The notes under the pieces are model-generated. The model saw only the letters and a list, made by a program, of their open reading frames with translations, had not been told where the DNA came from and did not search any database. From Palsa-343 sp036269135 (lineage in GTDB: Bacteria; Acidobacteriota; Terriglobia; Terriglobales; Acidobacteriaceae), in assembly GCA_036269135.1 (NCBI GenBank), contig DATASQ010000041.1:1-64000 (forward strand): 64,000 bases of DNA, in the 5' to 3' direction. Below, one piece after another: positions 25,731 through 33,897 of the stretch. Each line of letters opens with the position of its first letter. Position 1 is the stretch's first letter. The position numbers and the translations under genes were made by a program.

Positions 25731-27086
25731 CTACTTCCAGCTCCAGTCGGGCTGGGTATTGCTGCCTTCCCCGTGCGTGAGCTGCTGCTGGTCCGTTCCA
25801 TCGGCCAGCATCATCCAGATTTCCGTGTGCCCGCCCTGCTGCCGCTGGAACACAATGTGCCGCCCGTCCGGCGCCCACGACGGAAAATCGTTGGCTCCCG
25901 CGTCGTGCGTCAGCTGCGTCCAGCGCTTGCTGGCAATGTCCATGATGTAAATGTCCTCGCCGCCCGGCGCGCCCGGCCCGTAGCTGCGGTTCCACGCAAA
26001 GGTCAGAAACTGCCCGTTCGGCGACCACGACGGCGAGGTCGCGTACCCGCCATCCGTCATCCGCGAGATGTTCGCGCCATCCGCGTCCATGATGTAGATC
26101 TGCGGCAGGTGCGTCCGCCCGCTCACCCACGCAATCTGCGCGTTCGTCTTGGGATTCCACACCGGCGACACATCCGGCCCGCGAAACGCCGTCAGCCGCC
26201 GCGCGTTCTGCCCCGATCGATCCGTTACGTAAATCTCCGGATCCCCCGTCCGCGCCGATGAAAACGCCAGCCGGTTTCCGTCGCTCGACCACGCCGGCGA
26301 CAGCGTCGTGTCGCCCCACGCCGGAAACGCCACCATCCGGTTCAGGTCCAGCGAGTACATCCGGATCGACCAGCCGTTCCGCCCCAGCGAACTGAACGCC
26401 ACCCGCGAATTGTCCGGCGAAACATGCGGCGATAACGAGATCGTTCCCAGATGCGTCAGCTGCCGCTGGTTCATTCCGTCGTAATCCATCGCCCAGATTT
26501 CTTTGCTGCCCGTGCGGCTCGACACGAAGTAAATCTTCGTCTCCGCAATCCCGGGAATCCCGCCCAGCGTCTGGATAATCTCGTCCGCGAAGCGATGCGC
26601 AATGTCCCGCGCCGCCTCCACCGTCGCCGTGTCCCCGTATTGCTTCCCCAGCACCTGCGGATTCGTCGCGCTGTGCGTGTCGAACAGGAAGCCCTGCACG
26701 CTCAGGTGTCCGCCGCTCACTCCCAGGCTCCCAAACGCCACCATCGCCGCATTCGACGGCTCGGCTGACCACTGCGCCGCATTGAATTGCTGCGGTCCCC
26801 CCGGCGTCGCCGTCGGAATCATGCTCTTCGACACCACGTCGAATATCCCCGCGTAGCGCAGATCGTTGTACAGCGTCTGATCGAACGCCGACTTCAGCCC
26901 CGCTGTCTGCGCATCCGCCGTCGCTGCATTGAAATCCGCCGCCGCGATGCGGATCTTCGCGACTCCGAGGTTCGTTCCCGTGCGCACCCAGTCCTGGGCC
27001 TGCGCACCCGGTACTGCCGCTACCGCTAATGCAAACAGAAGAAAGAGGCAGGAAAAGACAGGTTTCCGTGAAAAGCTCGAAATCAT
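25731..27086 (-). CDS. tolB: Tol-Pal system beta-propeller protein TolB
   Basis: A 451-residue periplasmic protein with a signal peptide (PVFSCLFLLFALAVAAVPGAQA). An N-terminal anticodon-binding-like domain (about 30-200) is followed by a WD40-like six-bladed propeller with repeated PxWSPxG/PDG and IYxMxxDG blades (SPAWSSDGNRLAFSS, SPSWSPNGQFLTFAW, FPSWAPDGRHIVF). It couples Pal to the TolQRA motor. The tolA-type gene lies 163 bases upstream and pal 87 bases downstream. Confidence 0.
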   Translation of the reverse strand: MISSFSRKPVFSCLFLLFALAVAAVPGAQAQDWVRTGTNLGVAKIRIAAADFNAATADAQTAGLKSAFDQTLYNDLRYAGIFDVVSKSMIPTATPGGPQQFNAAQWSAEPSNAAMVAFGSLGVSGGHLSVQGFLFDTHSATNPQVLGKQYGDTATVEAARDIAHRFADEIIQTLGGIPGIAETKIYFVSSRTGSKEIWAMDYDGMNQRQLTHLGTISLSPHVSPDNSRVAFSSLGRNGWSIRMYSLDLNRMVAFPAWGDTTLSPAWSSDGNRLAFSSARTGDPEIYVTDRSGQNARRLTAFRGPDVSPVWNPKTNAQIAWVSGRTHLPQIYIMDADGANISRMTDGGYATSPSWSPNGQFLTFAWNRSYGPGAPGGEDIYIMDIASKRWTQLTHDAGANDFPSWAPDGRHIVFQRQQGGHTEIWMMLADGTDQQQLTHGEGSNTQPDWSWK

Positions 27087-27249
27087 GCTGGATCCGTTTC
27101 CATGGGGAGTATGAATGCGTCTCTGCGCGATTTAGCCTCGGCCGGATCGACCTGCCACCTTCGCCCTCCGGCAAAAGAGGGAAGAGCCAGATTGGAGCGA
27201 CAGTTAAGGGGCACGTCTGAGCCGAACGCCGTCCTGGTTCTGCGCAAAT

Positions 27250-28050
27250 CTATCGTGACGGCTGATCGTAGGTAAAAGTGTACTCCACCGAGACGCTGCT
27301 GCCTGTGTACTGACTTGGTAACGGGCCGAATGTTTGAACCCTCTGGACCGCATGGGTCGCGGACCCGTTCAGCGTCGGCGAATTGCTCGGCTGCACCAGA
27401 TGAATGTTACTAACGGTACCGTCCCGCCCGATCGTGAACGTCACGCTCACCTGGCTCCCATACGGCGTCCGCGAATCGATCTCCTGCGTAAACCAGCTCT
27501 CGCTTACCTTCCGCGTGATCAGATCCACATACCACGGGAACCGCGACGCAAAATCCCCGCCCGTCACCGCGACCGGGCTGTTGCTTCGCGCCCCCTGGTT
27601 CATCGCGTGCGCCAGATTAGCCGGCGCCGCTTCCCCATAGTTCGCCCGATTCTGCTGATTCGTCGGCTGCGCGTGCTTCGGCGACTCCTCATGCGGCTTC
27701 TCCGCCGGCTTCAGCTTCGGCTTCCGTTCCGCCAGCGGAATCGCATCCGGCGGCTGCACCGGAATCGTCTCTTTCGTCGGTGGCGCCGGCGAGGGGCTCG
27801 GCAGCTGCGTCGCCAGCACGTTCGGCGTCGGCGGCGTTATCTGCGGCAGCGGGATCGACGGCGCCGAGCTCACCAGGTTCGCCTGGATCGCTCCCTGCGG
27901 CGCATTGTTCCCCCACTCCGTCCCGTGGAATCGCCCGTTCACCCAGAACAGCAGCGCCAGTGCGCCCACCATTCCCAGGTGCAGCAACAGCGATCCCGCC
28001 GCGGGCGGCCCGAACGGCTCCGGCTCTACATGAGTGACAGGTCGATGCAC
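27250..28050 (-). CDS. TolA/TonB-type energy transducer with C-terminal TonB-like domain
   Basis: It has one N-terminal membrane span (LLLHLGMVGALALLFWVNG), a long Pro/Lys/Glu-rich periplasmic stretch (about 65-150), and a C-terminal TonB/TolA-like domain (WYVDLITRKVSESW, SVTFTIGRDGTVSNIHLVQPS). The position directly before tolB makes a TolA role likely. tolQ and tolR are not adjacent. The GTG at 28050 is preferred because it leaves a short cytoplasmic tail before the span; the frame is open to TTG 28128. TonB family membership is clear, TolA assignment is by context. Confidence 0.
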   Translation of the reverse strand: MHRPVTHVEPEPFGPPAAGSLLLHLGMVGALALLFWVNGRFHGTEWGNNAPQGAIQANLVSSAPSIPLPQITPPTPNVLATQLPSPSPAPPTKETIPVQPPDAIPLAERKPKLKPAEKPHEESPKHAQPTNQQNRANYGEAAPANLAHAMNQGARSNSPVAVTGGDFASRFPWYVDLITRKVSESWFTQEIDSRTPYGSQVSVTFTIGRDGTVSNIHLVQPSNSPTLNGSATHAVQRVQTFGPLPSQYTGSSVSVEYTFTYDQPSR

Positions 28051-28290
28051 GTGTCTCTGAAATCTCTCCCCTGATCGATTCCTTTTAGTCCCTTCCTTTA
28101 GTTTGACGCGCCCGCGCCCATCGCACAACCCGCCGCCGCCCGTTGGACCCCCTCCACGTCCCCAGGGTTGCTCGCCTCGTTACTGTGCTTGCTTTTTTTG
28201 GCCCCCCGTCGTCAGGCAGCCGAAGTCGAGACGAAGCTCATTAAAATGGTGGAGCGGCTGAATAGAAAAAGATTAATAGAGCGAGTGGTG

Positions 28291-28860
28291 ATGATGGCTG
28301 GTATTGCGGGGTTCCTGCACGCCTTGAAAAGACGGTTGGAGGATGGCCACGACCGCAATGGGTCGGCCTCTCCCAGCCCGGATGAGACCGAGACCGTACG
28401 AAAAATCGTGCGGCAACTCGACAGCCTGGATCCCGAACGCGCCCGCTTGATTGCTGCTTTCGCCTACATTCTCAGCCGGGTTGCCCGCGCTGACATGAAC
28501 ATCAGCGACGCGGAGACCCAGGAGATGGAACGACTGCTCACCCGCCTGAGCGGTCTTCCCGACGAGCAGGCCGTGCTGGTGGTGCAGATCGCCAAAACCC
28601 AGGCGACCCTGTTCGGTGGTACCGAGAATTTTCTCGTTACCCAGGAATTCAAAGAGATGGCGAACCTCGATCAGAGGCTGGCGTTGCTGGATTGCCTTTT
28701 CGCGGTCGCCGCCGCCGACAACGTGATCTCCAGCGTCGAAGAGCGCGAAATCAGGCTGATCAACGACGAGTTGCAGCTCACCCACGATCAATTCATCGCC
28801 GCCCGTTTCAAATTCCGCCAGTATCTGGCTGTCCTGCAGGTCCCACCGCCCGCCCCTTAA
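28291..28860 (+). CDS. TerB-like protein
   Basis: An all-helical TerB-type domain occupies the C-terminal two thirds of this roughly 189-residue protein (LIAAFAYILSRVARADMNISDAE, LLDCLFAVAAADNVISSVEE). These are two acidic EF-hand-like turns typical of TerB/co-chaperone relatives. The N-terminus is helical and basic (GFLHALKRRLEDG). Several in-frame starts exist (28246, 28285, 28291) without a strong ribosome site; 28291 is a compromise. It is divergent from the tolA-type gene. TerB proteins are linked to tellurite or phage stress responses, but no other ter gene is here, so function is unknown. Confidence 0.
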   Translation: MMAGIAGFLHALKRRLEDGHDRNGSASPSPDETETVRKIVRQLDSLDPERARLIAAFAYILSRVARADMNISDAETQEMERLLTRLSGLPDEQAVLVVQIAKTQATLFGGTENFLVTQEFKEMANLDQRLALLDCLFAVAAADNVISSVEEREIRLINDELQLTHDQFIAARFKFRQYLAVLQVPPPAP

Positions 28861-29226
28861 CGTCGATCGCCTGGCGGCCGATTCTCGTCGGAGCGTTCTC
28901 TTCCTCCTGCCGCTGGCTCCGCCCAATGGAAATCACCCACCCTCCGGATTTGGAGGCTGGATTCTCCCCCTTCCCCGCATTGACGCCGCCCCCAAATTCC
29001 CGTATTCTGAAGTCCTTGCGCAGTGTGCGTCCTTGCGTCTGTGCGTTGCTGCCAGATCGAGGACGGACGAATCCCGGGAGCTGCATGCCGGATCGGATTC
29101 GACAATTCTGCGCCAACTCACGCGACAGCTTTCGGGAATCCGCGGAAGAGTTCGAACCCGCGGCACGAAATTGCGTGGCGATTTTTGATTCAGGTTCAGG
29201 CGTAAGGCCAGGAGAGAAGAATACCG
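28861..29226 (+). promoter_or_regulatory. Upstream region of rplM-rpsI with strong promoter
   Basis: This 366-bp gap holds TTGACG (28980-28985), a 17-nt spacer and TATTCT (29003-29008), a good sigma70 match. A leader of about 215 nt would precede rplM, long enough for L13-type autoregulation, although no known leader motif was identified. AGGAGA sits before the rplM ATG. Confidence 0.
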
Positions 29227-29661
29227 ATGTCCACTTATATTCCGAGCGCGCTCACCATCGACCGTAAGTGGTTCGTCGTCGATGCCAGCGGCAAGACCCT
29301 GGGACGCCTCGCCACCGAGGCCGCCAGCGTGCTGAGCGGCAAGAGGAACCCGCGGTACACCCCCTTCCTCGACATGGGCGACCACGTCATCGTCATCAAC
29401 GCCGCCAGGGTCCGCCTCACCGGCCTCAAGGCCGAGAGCAAGCAGTACCGCCGCTACACCGGCTTCCCCGGCGGCCTGCGCGAAGAGTCGTTCGTCCGCC
29501 TCATCCAGCGCCGTCCCGAGAAGGTCGTCGAAGAGGCCATCAAGGGCATGCTCCCCAAGACCAAACTCGGCCGCAAAATGGCCACCAAGCTCAACGTCTA
29601 TCGCGACGACAAGCACCCCCACGCGGCCCAGAAGCCCCAGCCGCTTGAAATTTCCGCTTAA
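29227..29661 (+). CDS. rplM: 50S ribosomal protein L13
   Basis: The 144 residues match L13 length. Motifs KWFVVDASGKTLGRLAT, the DMGDHVIVINA-VRLTG core and MLPKTKLGRKMATKLNVY are diagnostic. An early-assembling 23S rRNA-binding protein. Forms the usual operon with rpsI 16 bases downstream. Confidence 0.
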   Translation: MSTYIPSALTIDRKWFVVDASGKTLGRLATEAASVLSGKRNPRYTPFLDMGDHVIVINAARVRLTGLKAESKQYRRYTGFPGGLREESFVRLIQRRPEKVVEEAIKGMLPKTKLGRKMATKLNVYRDDKHPHAAQKPQPLEISA

Positions 29662-29677
29662 GGATTAAAGGACGCAC

Positions 29678-30073
29678 ATGGCAGATCTGGTTCAGTACTA
29701 CGGCACGGGACGGCGCAAGTCGGCAATCGCCCGCGTCTTCCTTCGCCCCGGCACCGGCGAGTTCAAAGTCAACGGCAAGGGCCTCGACACCTACTTCGTG
29801 ACCGAGCAGCAGCGCGTCTCCGCCAAAAAGTCCCTGGTCGTCAGCGATACCGCGTCGACCTTCGACGTGCTCACCACCGTCTCCGGCGGCGGCGTGGCCG
29901 CTCAGGCCGACGCGGTCCGGATGGGCATCGCCCGCGCCCTGCTCCAGTTCAACGCCGAGCTGCGCAAGACCCTCAAAGCCGAGGGCCTGCTCACTCGCGA
30001 CGCCCGCGTCAAGGAACGCAAGAAGTACGGCCAGAAAGGCGCCCGCAAGCGCTTCCAGTTCAGCAAGCGTTAA
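29678..30073 (+). CDS. rpsI: 30S ribosomal protein S9
   Basis: 131 residues. YYGTGRRKSAIARVFLRPG at the N-terminus, GGGVAAQADAVRMGIARAL in the middle and the basic tail KKYGQKGARKRFQFSKR, whose terminal SKR contacts P-site tRNA, identify S9. The ribosome site is AAAGGA. The stop is followed 9 bases later by an inverted pair of heptanucleotide arrays that may also end transcription. Confidence 0.
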   Translation: MADLVQYYGTGRRKSAIARVFLRPGTGEFKVNGKGLDTYFVTEQQRVSAKKSLVVSDTASTFDVLTTVSGGGVAAQADAVRMGIARALLQFNAELRKTLKAEGLLTRDARVKERKKYGQKGARKRFQFSKR

Positions 30074-30082
30074 TCGCTTCCT

Positions 30083-30151
30083 GAGCCGCTGGCCCGCAGC
30101 CGGTGGCCAGTAGCAAAAAGCTACAAGCTACCCGCTGCAGGCTACCGGCTC
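30083..30151. repeat. Inverted pair of heptanucleotide arrays after rpsI
   Basis: The left arm (30083-30114) and right arm (30120-30151) are each 32 nt and imperfectly complementary around AAAAA. Read outwards, each arm is a run of 7-mers related to GCTACCG (right arm GCTACAA, GCTACCC, GCTGCAG, GCTACCG). The pair folds as a long hairpin and may act as a terminator or mRNA stabiliser for rplM-rpsI. Confidence 0.
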
Positions 30152-30173
30152 CACCAGGTTCGGTTGTTCAATC

Positions 30174-30221
30174 TGCCCGCCACGCGGGCATCAATTCCGG
30201 CCCGGTCGTACCGTCCGGAAT
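30174..30221 (+). promoter_or_regulatory. Two-hairpin leader of rpsB
   Basis: Hairpin 1 is TGCCCGC-CAC-GCGGGCA (30174-30190) and hairpin 2 is ATTCCGG (30194-30200) with CCGGAAT (30215-30221). Both are perfect 7-bp stems just before the ribosome site AAGGAGG. Such leaders often mediate S2 feedback control; this is inferred by position only. Confidence 0.
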
Positions 30222-30242
30222 GCAGTCCATAAAGGAGGCTGT

Positions 30243-31151
30243 TTGGCCACGATTACCATGAAGGAGCTGCTCGAAGCCGGTGTCCACTTCGGGCATCAGA
30301 CCAAGCGCTGGGACCCGCGCATGAAGGAGTACATCTTCGGCGAGCGCAACGGTATCTACATCATCGATCTGCAGAAGACCCTGAAGATGTTCAAAGAGGC
30401 GTCGAAGTTCGTCACCGAACTCGCCACCCAGGGCAAAGTCCTCATGTTTGTCGGCACCAAGCGCCAGGCCCAGGACGCCATCGCTGAAGAAGCCACCCGC
30501 TGCGGCATGTTCTACATCAACAACCGCTGGCTCGGCGGCCTGCTGACCAACTGGGTCACCGTCCAGAAGTCCGTGAAGCGCCTTCAGGAACTCGATGACA
30601 TGGCCGGCGACGGCCGCTACGACCTCCTCACCAAGAAGGAAGTCATCCGCCTCGAACGCGAGCGCAAGCACCTCCAGGCCAATCTCGCCGGCATCAAGAA
30701 CATGCGCCGCCTTCCCGACGCCATCTTCATCGTCGACTCCTCCAACGAAGCCATCGCCGTCAAGGAAGCCCGCAAACTCGGCATCCCTGTCGTCGCCGTC
30801 GTCGATACCAACTGCGACCCCACCGTCGTCGACTACGTCATTCCCGGCAACGACGACGCCCTCCGCGCCATCCGGCTCTTCACCTCGAAGATCGCCGATT
30901 CGGTCGTCGAAGGCGCCGCCGCCGCGAACGACAAGCAGTTTGCCGTGGACGGCGCCGGCGTCACCGCCGACATCCAGGCTGTGGCCGAAGGCGAGCCCGT
31001 TGTCGAAGCCGCACCCGCCGCCCCCGCCGCGCCCGAAGCCGAGCCCGCCGAGGTCGTCGATCTCGAAGCGGCTCTCGGCGGCGGCATCCGCAAGGCGCCC
31101 GCCATCGTCGCTGCCCTCGACGAAGCCGAGGCCGCCGAAAGCGGTTACTAA
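30243..31151 (+). CDS. rpsB: 30S ribosomal protein S2
   Basis: The start is TTG 30243, fixed by AAGGAGG and the conserved ATITMKELLEAGVHFGHQ N-terminus. Further signatures are KRWDPRMKEYIFGERNGIYIIDL, NNRWLGGLLTN and DTNCDP. At 302 residues it exceeds the usual 240-260 because of a C-terminal tail of about 65 residues rich in Ala, Glu and Pro. That tail is common in this type of bacterium and is not needed for the fold. First gene of the rpsB-tsf pair, though separated from tsf by 359 bases with a terminator and hairpin cluster. Confidence 0.
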   Translation: MATITMKELLEAGVHFGHQTKRWDPRMKEYIFGERNGIYIIDLQKTLKMFKEASKFVTELATQGKVLMFVGTKRQAQDAIAEEATRCGMFYINNRWLGGLLTNWVTVQKSVKRLQELDDMAGDGRYDLLTKKEVIRLERERKHLQANLAGIKNMRRLPDAIFIVDSSNEAIAVKEARKLGIPVVAVVDTNCDPTVVDYVIPGNDDALRAIRLFTSKIADSVVEGAAAANDKQFAVDGAGVTADIQAVAEGEPVVEAAPAAPAAPEAEPAEVVDLEAALGGGIRKAPAIVAALDEAEAAESGY

Positions 31152-31182
31152 GAAGCAGGGCCGGACGGCCCGCATTCGCGAG

Positions 31183-31216
31183 AAGCGTGGCTGCCGTCAT
31201 CGGTGCCACGCTTTTT
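31183..31216 (+). terminator. Intrinsic terminator after rpsB
   Basis: AAGCGTGGC (31183-31191) pairs with GCCACGCTT (31205-31213) followed by TTT. It lies 31 bases after the rpsB stop and would separate or attenuate tsf expression. Confidence 0.
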
Positions 31217-31241
31217 GTGTCTCGTCTGTGGTTTGTACCAG

Positions 31242-31404
31242 GGCACGACTTCCGTCGTGCCGCAGTAAAGTCGGGTGCCCCATCCTTGTTCGCCCGCACC
31301 CGGGGCGTACCGGGGGGGAATCGCGCAAAGCGCGATCTGTTTTGAAGGGGCCCGGCTTCTGCCGGGCCATCAGGAGCCGCACTCCTTTCGGGCTTTAGCC
31401 CCTG
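31242..31404. repeat. Hairpin cluster with REP-like ends between rpsB and tsf
   Basis: Five hairpins occur in series. GGCACGAC-TTCC-GTCGTGCC (31242-31261, a REP head variant); CGGGTG with CACCCG (about 31272-31302); ATCGCGC-AAA-GCGCGAT (31320-31336); GGCCCGGC-TTCT-GCCGGGCC (31349-31368); and GGGCT-TT-AGCCC (31390-31401, the REP second hairpin). The outer two match the two halves of the REP unit in the array at 32.3-33.3 kb, so this looks like a REP unit opened by an insertion. The remainder of the 31152-31510 gap before tsf holds no gene. Confidence 0.
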
Positions 31405-31510
31405 AGGGCCGTTCCTGAACGACCACCAATGCCCATCCTCCTGGAACGTCCCCACATTGCGGGAACGTTCCCGGGATGAAAAGATCAAAAGGGAAGAGAA
31501 GGAATCAACG

Positions 31511-32170
31511 ATGTCCACCGCAACTGAAAAAATCGACGCCAAGCTCGTCAAAGAACTCCGCGAAAAGTCCGGCGCCCCCATGGGCGACTGCCTCAAGGCC
31601 CTCCAGGAAACCAAAGGCCACATGGAAGACGCCTTCGTCGTCCTGCGCAAGCGCGGCATGGCCTCCGCCCAGAAGAAAGCCACCCGCTCCACCAACGAGG
31701 GCGCGGTCGGCCAGTACATCCACGCCGGCGGCAAAATCGGCGTCCTCGTCGAAGTCAACTGCGAGTCCGACTTCGTCGCCCGTACCGAGGACTTTCAGGA
31801 TCTCCTCAAGGACATCGCCATGCACATCGCCGCGACCGATCCCCGCTACATCCGCCGCGAAGACGTGACCGAAGAGGATCTGGCCCGCGAGAAAGAAATC
31901 TACCGCGCCCAGGCCGCAGCCACCGGCAAGCCCGCGCCGGTTGTCGAAAAGATCGTCGAAGGCAAGATGACCAAGTTCTACGAAGAGGTGTGTCTCCTCG
32001 ATCAGCCCTTCATCAAAGAACAAACGCAGAGCATCAAGGACCTGATAGCGAGCAAGGTAGGCAAACTCGGCGAGAACATCACAGTCCGCCGCTTCGCAAG
32101 ATTTAAGGTAGGCGACCCAAACTGGACCGTCTCCCAAACCAAAGCCGCCGAAGAAATGCCGTCCGAGTAG
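31511..32170 (+). CDS. tsf: Elongation factor Ts
   Basis: Nucleotide exchange factor for EF-Tu. 219 residues, the short form lacking most of the C-terminal half seen in E. coli. Diagnostic are the UBA-like start LVKELREKSGAPMGDCLKALQE, GKIGVLVEVNCESDFVARTEDF (TDFVA-type core contacting EF-Tu) and the C-terminal CLLDQPFIKEQTQSI. The start is ATG 31511 with AAGGAA upstream. Followed by a large hairpin and a strong terminator. Confidence 0.
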   Translation: MSTATEKIDAKLVKELREKSGAPMGDCLKALQETKGHMEDAFVVLRKRGMASAQKKATRSTNEGAVGQYIHAGGKIGVLVEVNCESDFVARTEDFQDLLKDIAMHIAATDPRYIRREDVTEEDLAREKEIYRAQAAATGKPAPVVEKIVEGKMTKFYEEVCLLDQPFIKEQTQSIKDLIASKVGKLGENITVRRFARFKVGDPNWTVSQTKAAEEMPSE

Positions 32171-32194
32171 TTCAACCCGGCGAGAACCGGGTGC

Positions 32195-32225
32195 CCCATG
32201 TCTGCCCGGTTTTGGCAGACATGGG
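32195..32225. repeat. Perfect 12-bp hairpin downstream of tsf
   Basis: CCCATGTCTGCC (32195-32206) and GGCAGACATGGG (32214-32225) pair perfectly around CGGTTTT. It lies 25 bases after the tsf stop and contains the GTGCCCCAT word shared with 31.27 and 35.24 kb. Confidence 0.
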
Positions 32226-32237
32226 ATAGCGAATCCC

Positions 32238-32287
32238 ACCCCATCCTTGTCACTCAGCTTCTGGAGCGAACAGGATGGGTTTTTTTC
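32238..32287 (+). terminator. Strong intrinsic terminator after tsf
   Basis: ACCCCATCCTTGT (32238-32250) pairs with ACAGGATGGGT (32270-32280), followed by a seven-T run. This ends the rpsB-tsf unit before the REP array. Confidence 0.
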
Positions 32288-32342
32288 CTGCCCCAAATGC
32301 AGGGCGCCAGAGGCGATAGAGCTAACCTCGACGCTTTTGTAT

Positions 32343-33341
32343 CAGGGCATGACTTCAGTCGTGCCGTAATCGCTCAAAATAGGTCGGGCTTTAGCCCCTG
32401 AGGCATGTTGTTCCCAAGCCGCGACGACTTTTTCCGCGAGTTGTTCAGCCGTGCCGCAAACGCCCAAAAGAGTCTCGGGCTTTAAGCCCCGCGTTTTCCG
32501 ATACCGGCAAGCCATCTCACCTTCGTAACGAAAACGTGTCAGGGCATGGCTTCAGCCGTGCCGCAAGCCGCTCAAAATAGGTCGGGCTTTAGCCCCTGAG
32601 GCATGTTGTTCCCAAGCCGCGACGACTTTTTCGGCGAGTTGTTCAGCCGTGCCGAAGACGCCCAAAAGAGTGACGGGCTTTGAGCCCCGCGTTTTCCCAT
32701 ACCGGCAAACCATCTCACCTTCGTAACGAAAACGTGTCAGGGCATGGCTTCAGCCGTGCCGCAAACGCCCAAAAGAGTCTCGGGCTTTAAGCCCCGCGTT
32801 TTCCCATACCGGCACGCCATCTCACCTTCGTCACGAAAACGTGTCAGGGCATGGCTTCAGCCGTGCCGAAGACGGCCCCAAAAGGAGTCACGGGCTTTGA
32901 GCCCCGCGTTTTCCCATACCGGCACGCCATCTCACCTTCGTCACGAAAACGTGTCAGGGCATGGCTTCAGCCGTGCCGCAAACGCCCAAAAGAGTCTCGG
33001 GCTTTAAGCCCCGCGTTTTCCGATACCGGCGAGCCAACTCACCTTCGGTAACAGAAACGTGTCAGGGCATGGCTTCAGCCGTGCCGAAAAAGGCCCAAAT
33101 AGCCTCGGGCTTTGAGCCCCGCGTTCTCCCAGTCCGGCACGCCATCTCACCTTCGTAACGGAAACGTGTCAGGGCATGGCTTCAGCCGTGCCGAAAAAGG
33201 CCCAAAAGAGTCTCGGGCTTTGAGCCCCGCGTTTTCCCATACCGGCAAACCATCTCACCTTCGTAACGAAAACGTGTCAGGGCATGGCTTCAGCCGTGCC
33301 GAAAGAGCCCCACAATAGTTTCGGGCTTCCAGCCCCTGAGT
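32343..33341. repeat. REP tandem array (two ~197-bp composite units, five ~108-bp units, one partial)
   Basis: Unit starts are 32343, 32540, 32738, 32845, 32955, 33063, 33170 and 33278. Each standard unit has a head hairpin GGCATGGC-TTCA-GCCGTGCC preceded by GTGTCAG, a roughly 20-nt spacer, a second hairpin GGGCT-TTG-AGCCC, and a roughly 48-nt linker ending GAAAACGTGT. The first two units carry an extra segment (GGCATGTTGTTCCCAAGCCG onward) and a second head-like half. Copies are about 90 percent alike. Open frames read through the array but change with each unit and are not genes. The last partial unit abuts the RAYT start. Confidence 0.
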
Positions 33342-33348
33342 ACCATCC

Positions 33349-33882
33349 GTGTCCATTCCCTCCCGCAACGCCGACCCCGAAAACATCGTGCAAAGCAACC
33401 GCACCTTCTTTGTCACCACAAAGACGTTCCAAAGCCAACGTCTCCTCCAAACCGACCGCAACGCCACCCTCCTCATCGACGTTCTCCGCTCCTGTATCCG
33501 CGCCCGACGATTCACGCTCCATGACTTCGTCATCATGCCCGACCATATCCACTTGCTCCTCACCACATCAGTCGAAGTAACCATCGAAAAAGCGATGCAG
33601 TTCATCAAGGGCGGCTTCTCGTTTCGACTGAAGAGAGAGACCGGCTACGAAGGCGAAGTGTGGCAACCTGGTTTCTCTGATCATCGCGTGCTCGATCCCG
33701 ACAGCTTTGCCAATCACCGCCGATACATCGCCGCTAATCCGGTGAAGGCTGGCCTTGCCGCCTCACCCGACGAGTTCCCCTGGTGCTTCCGTGCTCTCGC
33801 GCGACAGAAGGCATCCAGACCGGCCGCCCTCAAACGCGATGGAGAACCCAAAGGCGGCCTGCGGCAGCAAGGAAGCGCCTGA
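33349..33882 (+). CDS. REP-associated tyrosine transposase (RAYT, Y1/HUH family)
   Basis: A 177-residue protein of the IS200-like TnpA_REP family that binds and cuts single-stranded REP hairpins. Seen are NRTFFVTTKTFQSQRLL (N-terminal strand), the HUH metal motif MPDHIHLLL near residue 66, GEVWQPGFSDHRV, and HRRYIAANPVKAGL near 123-136 with the presumed nucleophilic Tyr. The start is GTG 33349, eight bases after the last REP hairpin, with no clear ribosome site. An inverted REP head lies 16 bases after the stop. The reading frame is intact, so it may be active. The C-terminal tail (LKRDGEPKGGLRQQGSA) looks non-conserved. Confidence 0.
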   Translation: MSIPSRNADPENIVQSNRTFFVTTKTFQSQRLLQTDRNATLLIDVLRSCIRARRFTLHDFVIMPDHIHLLLTTSVEVTIEKAMQFIKGGFSFRLKRETGYEGEVWQPGFSDHRVLDPDSFANHRRYIAANPVKAGLAASPDEFPWCFRALARQKASRPAALKRDGEPKGGLRQQGSA

Positions 33883-33897
33883 CGCCGCGCCTCTTCG

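Noticed and set aside
32744..33318. Chain of small proteins beginning MASAVP in the repeat array
   Set aside because: They are read-through translations of the repeat units; starts and frames follow the repeats and there is no independent coding signal.
32343..33341. CRISPR array
   Set aside because: The repeats are about 108 bp with near-identical linkers and no unique spacers, and no cas genes are nearby; the structure is REP-type.
33349..33882. Full insertion sequence (IS200/IS605 with TnpB)
   Set aside because: Only the short Y1 gene is present, no TnpB/IscB-like gene follows, and the flanks are REP heads, so RAYT fits better.
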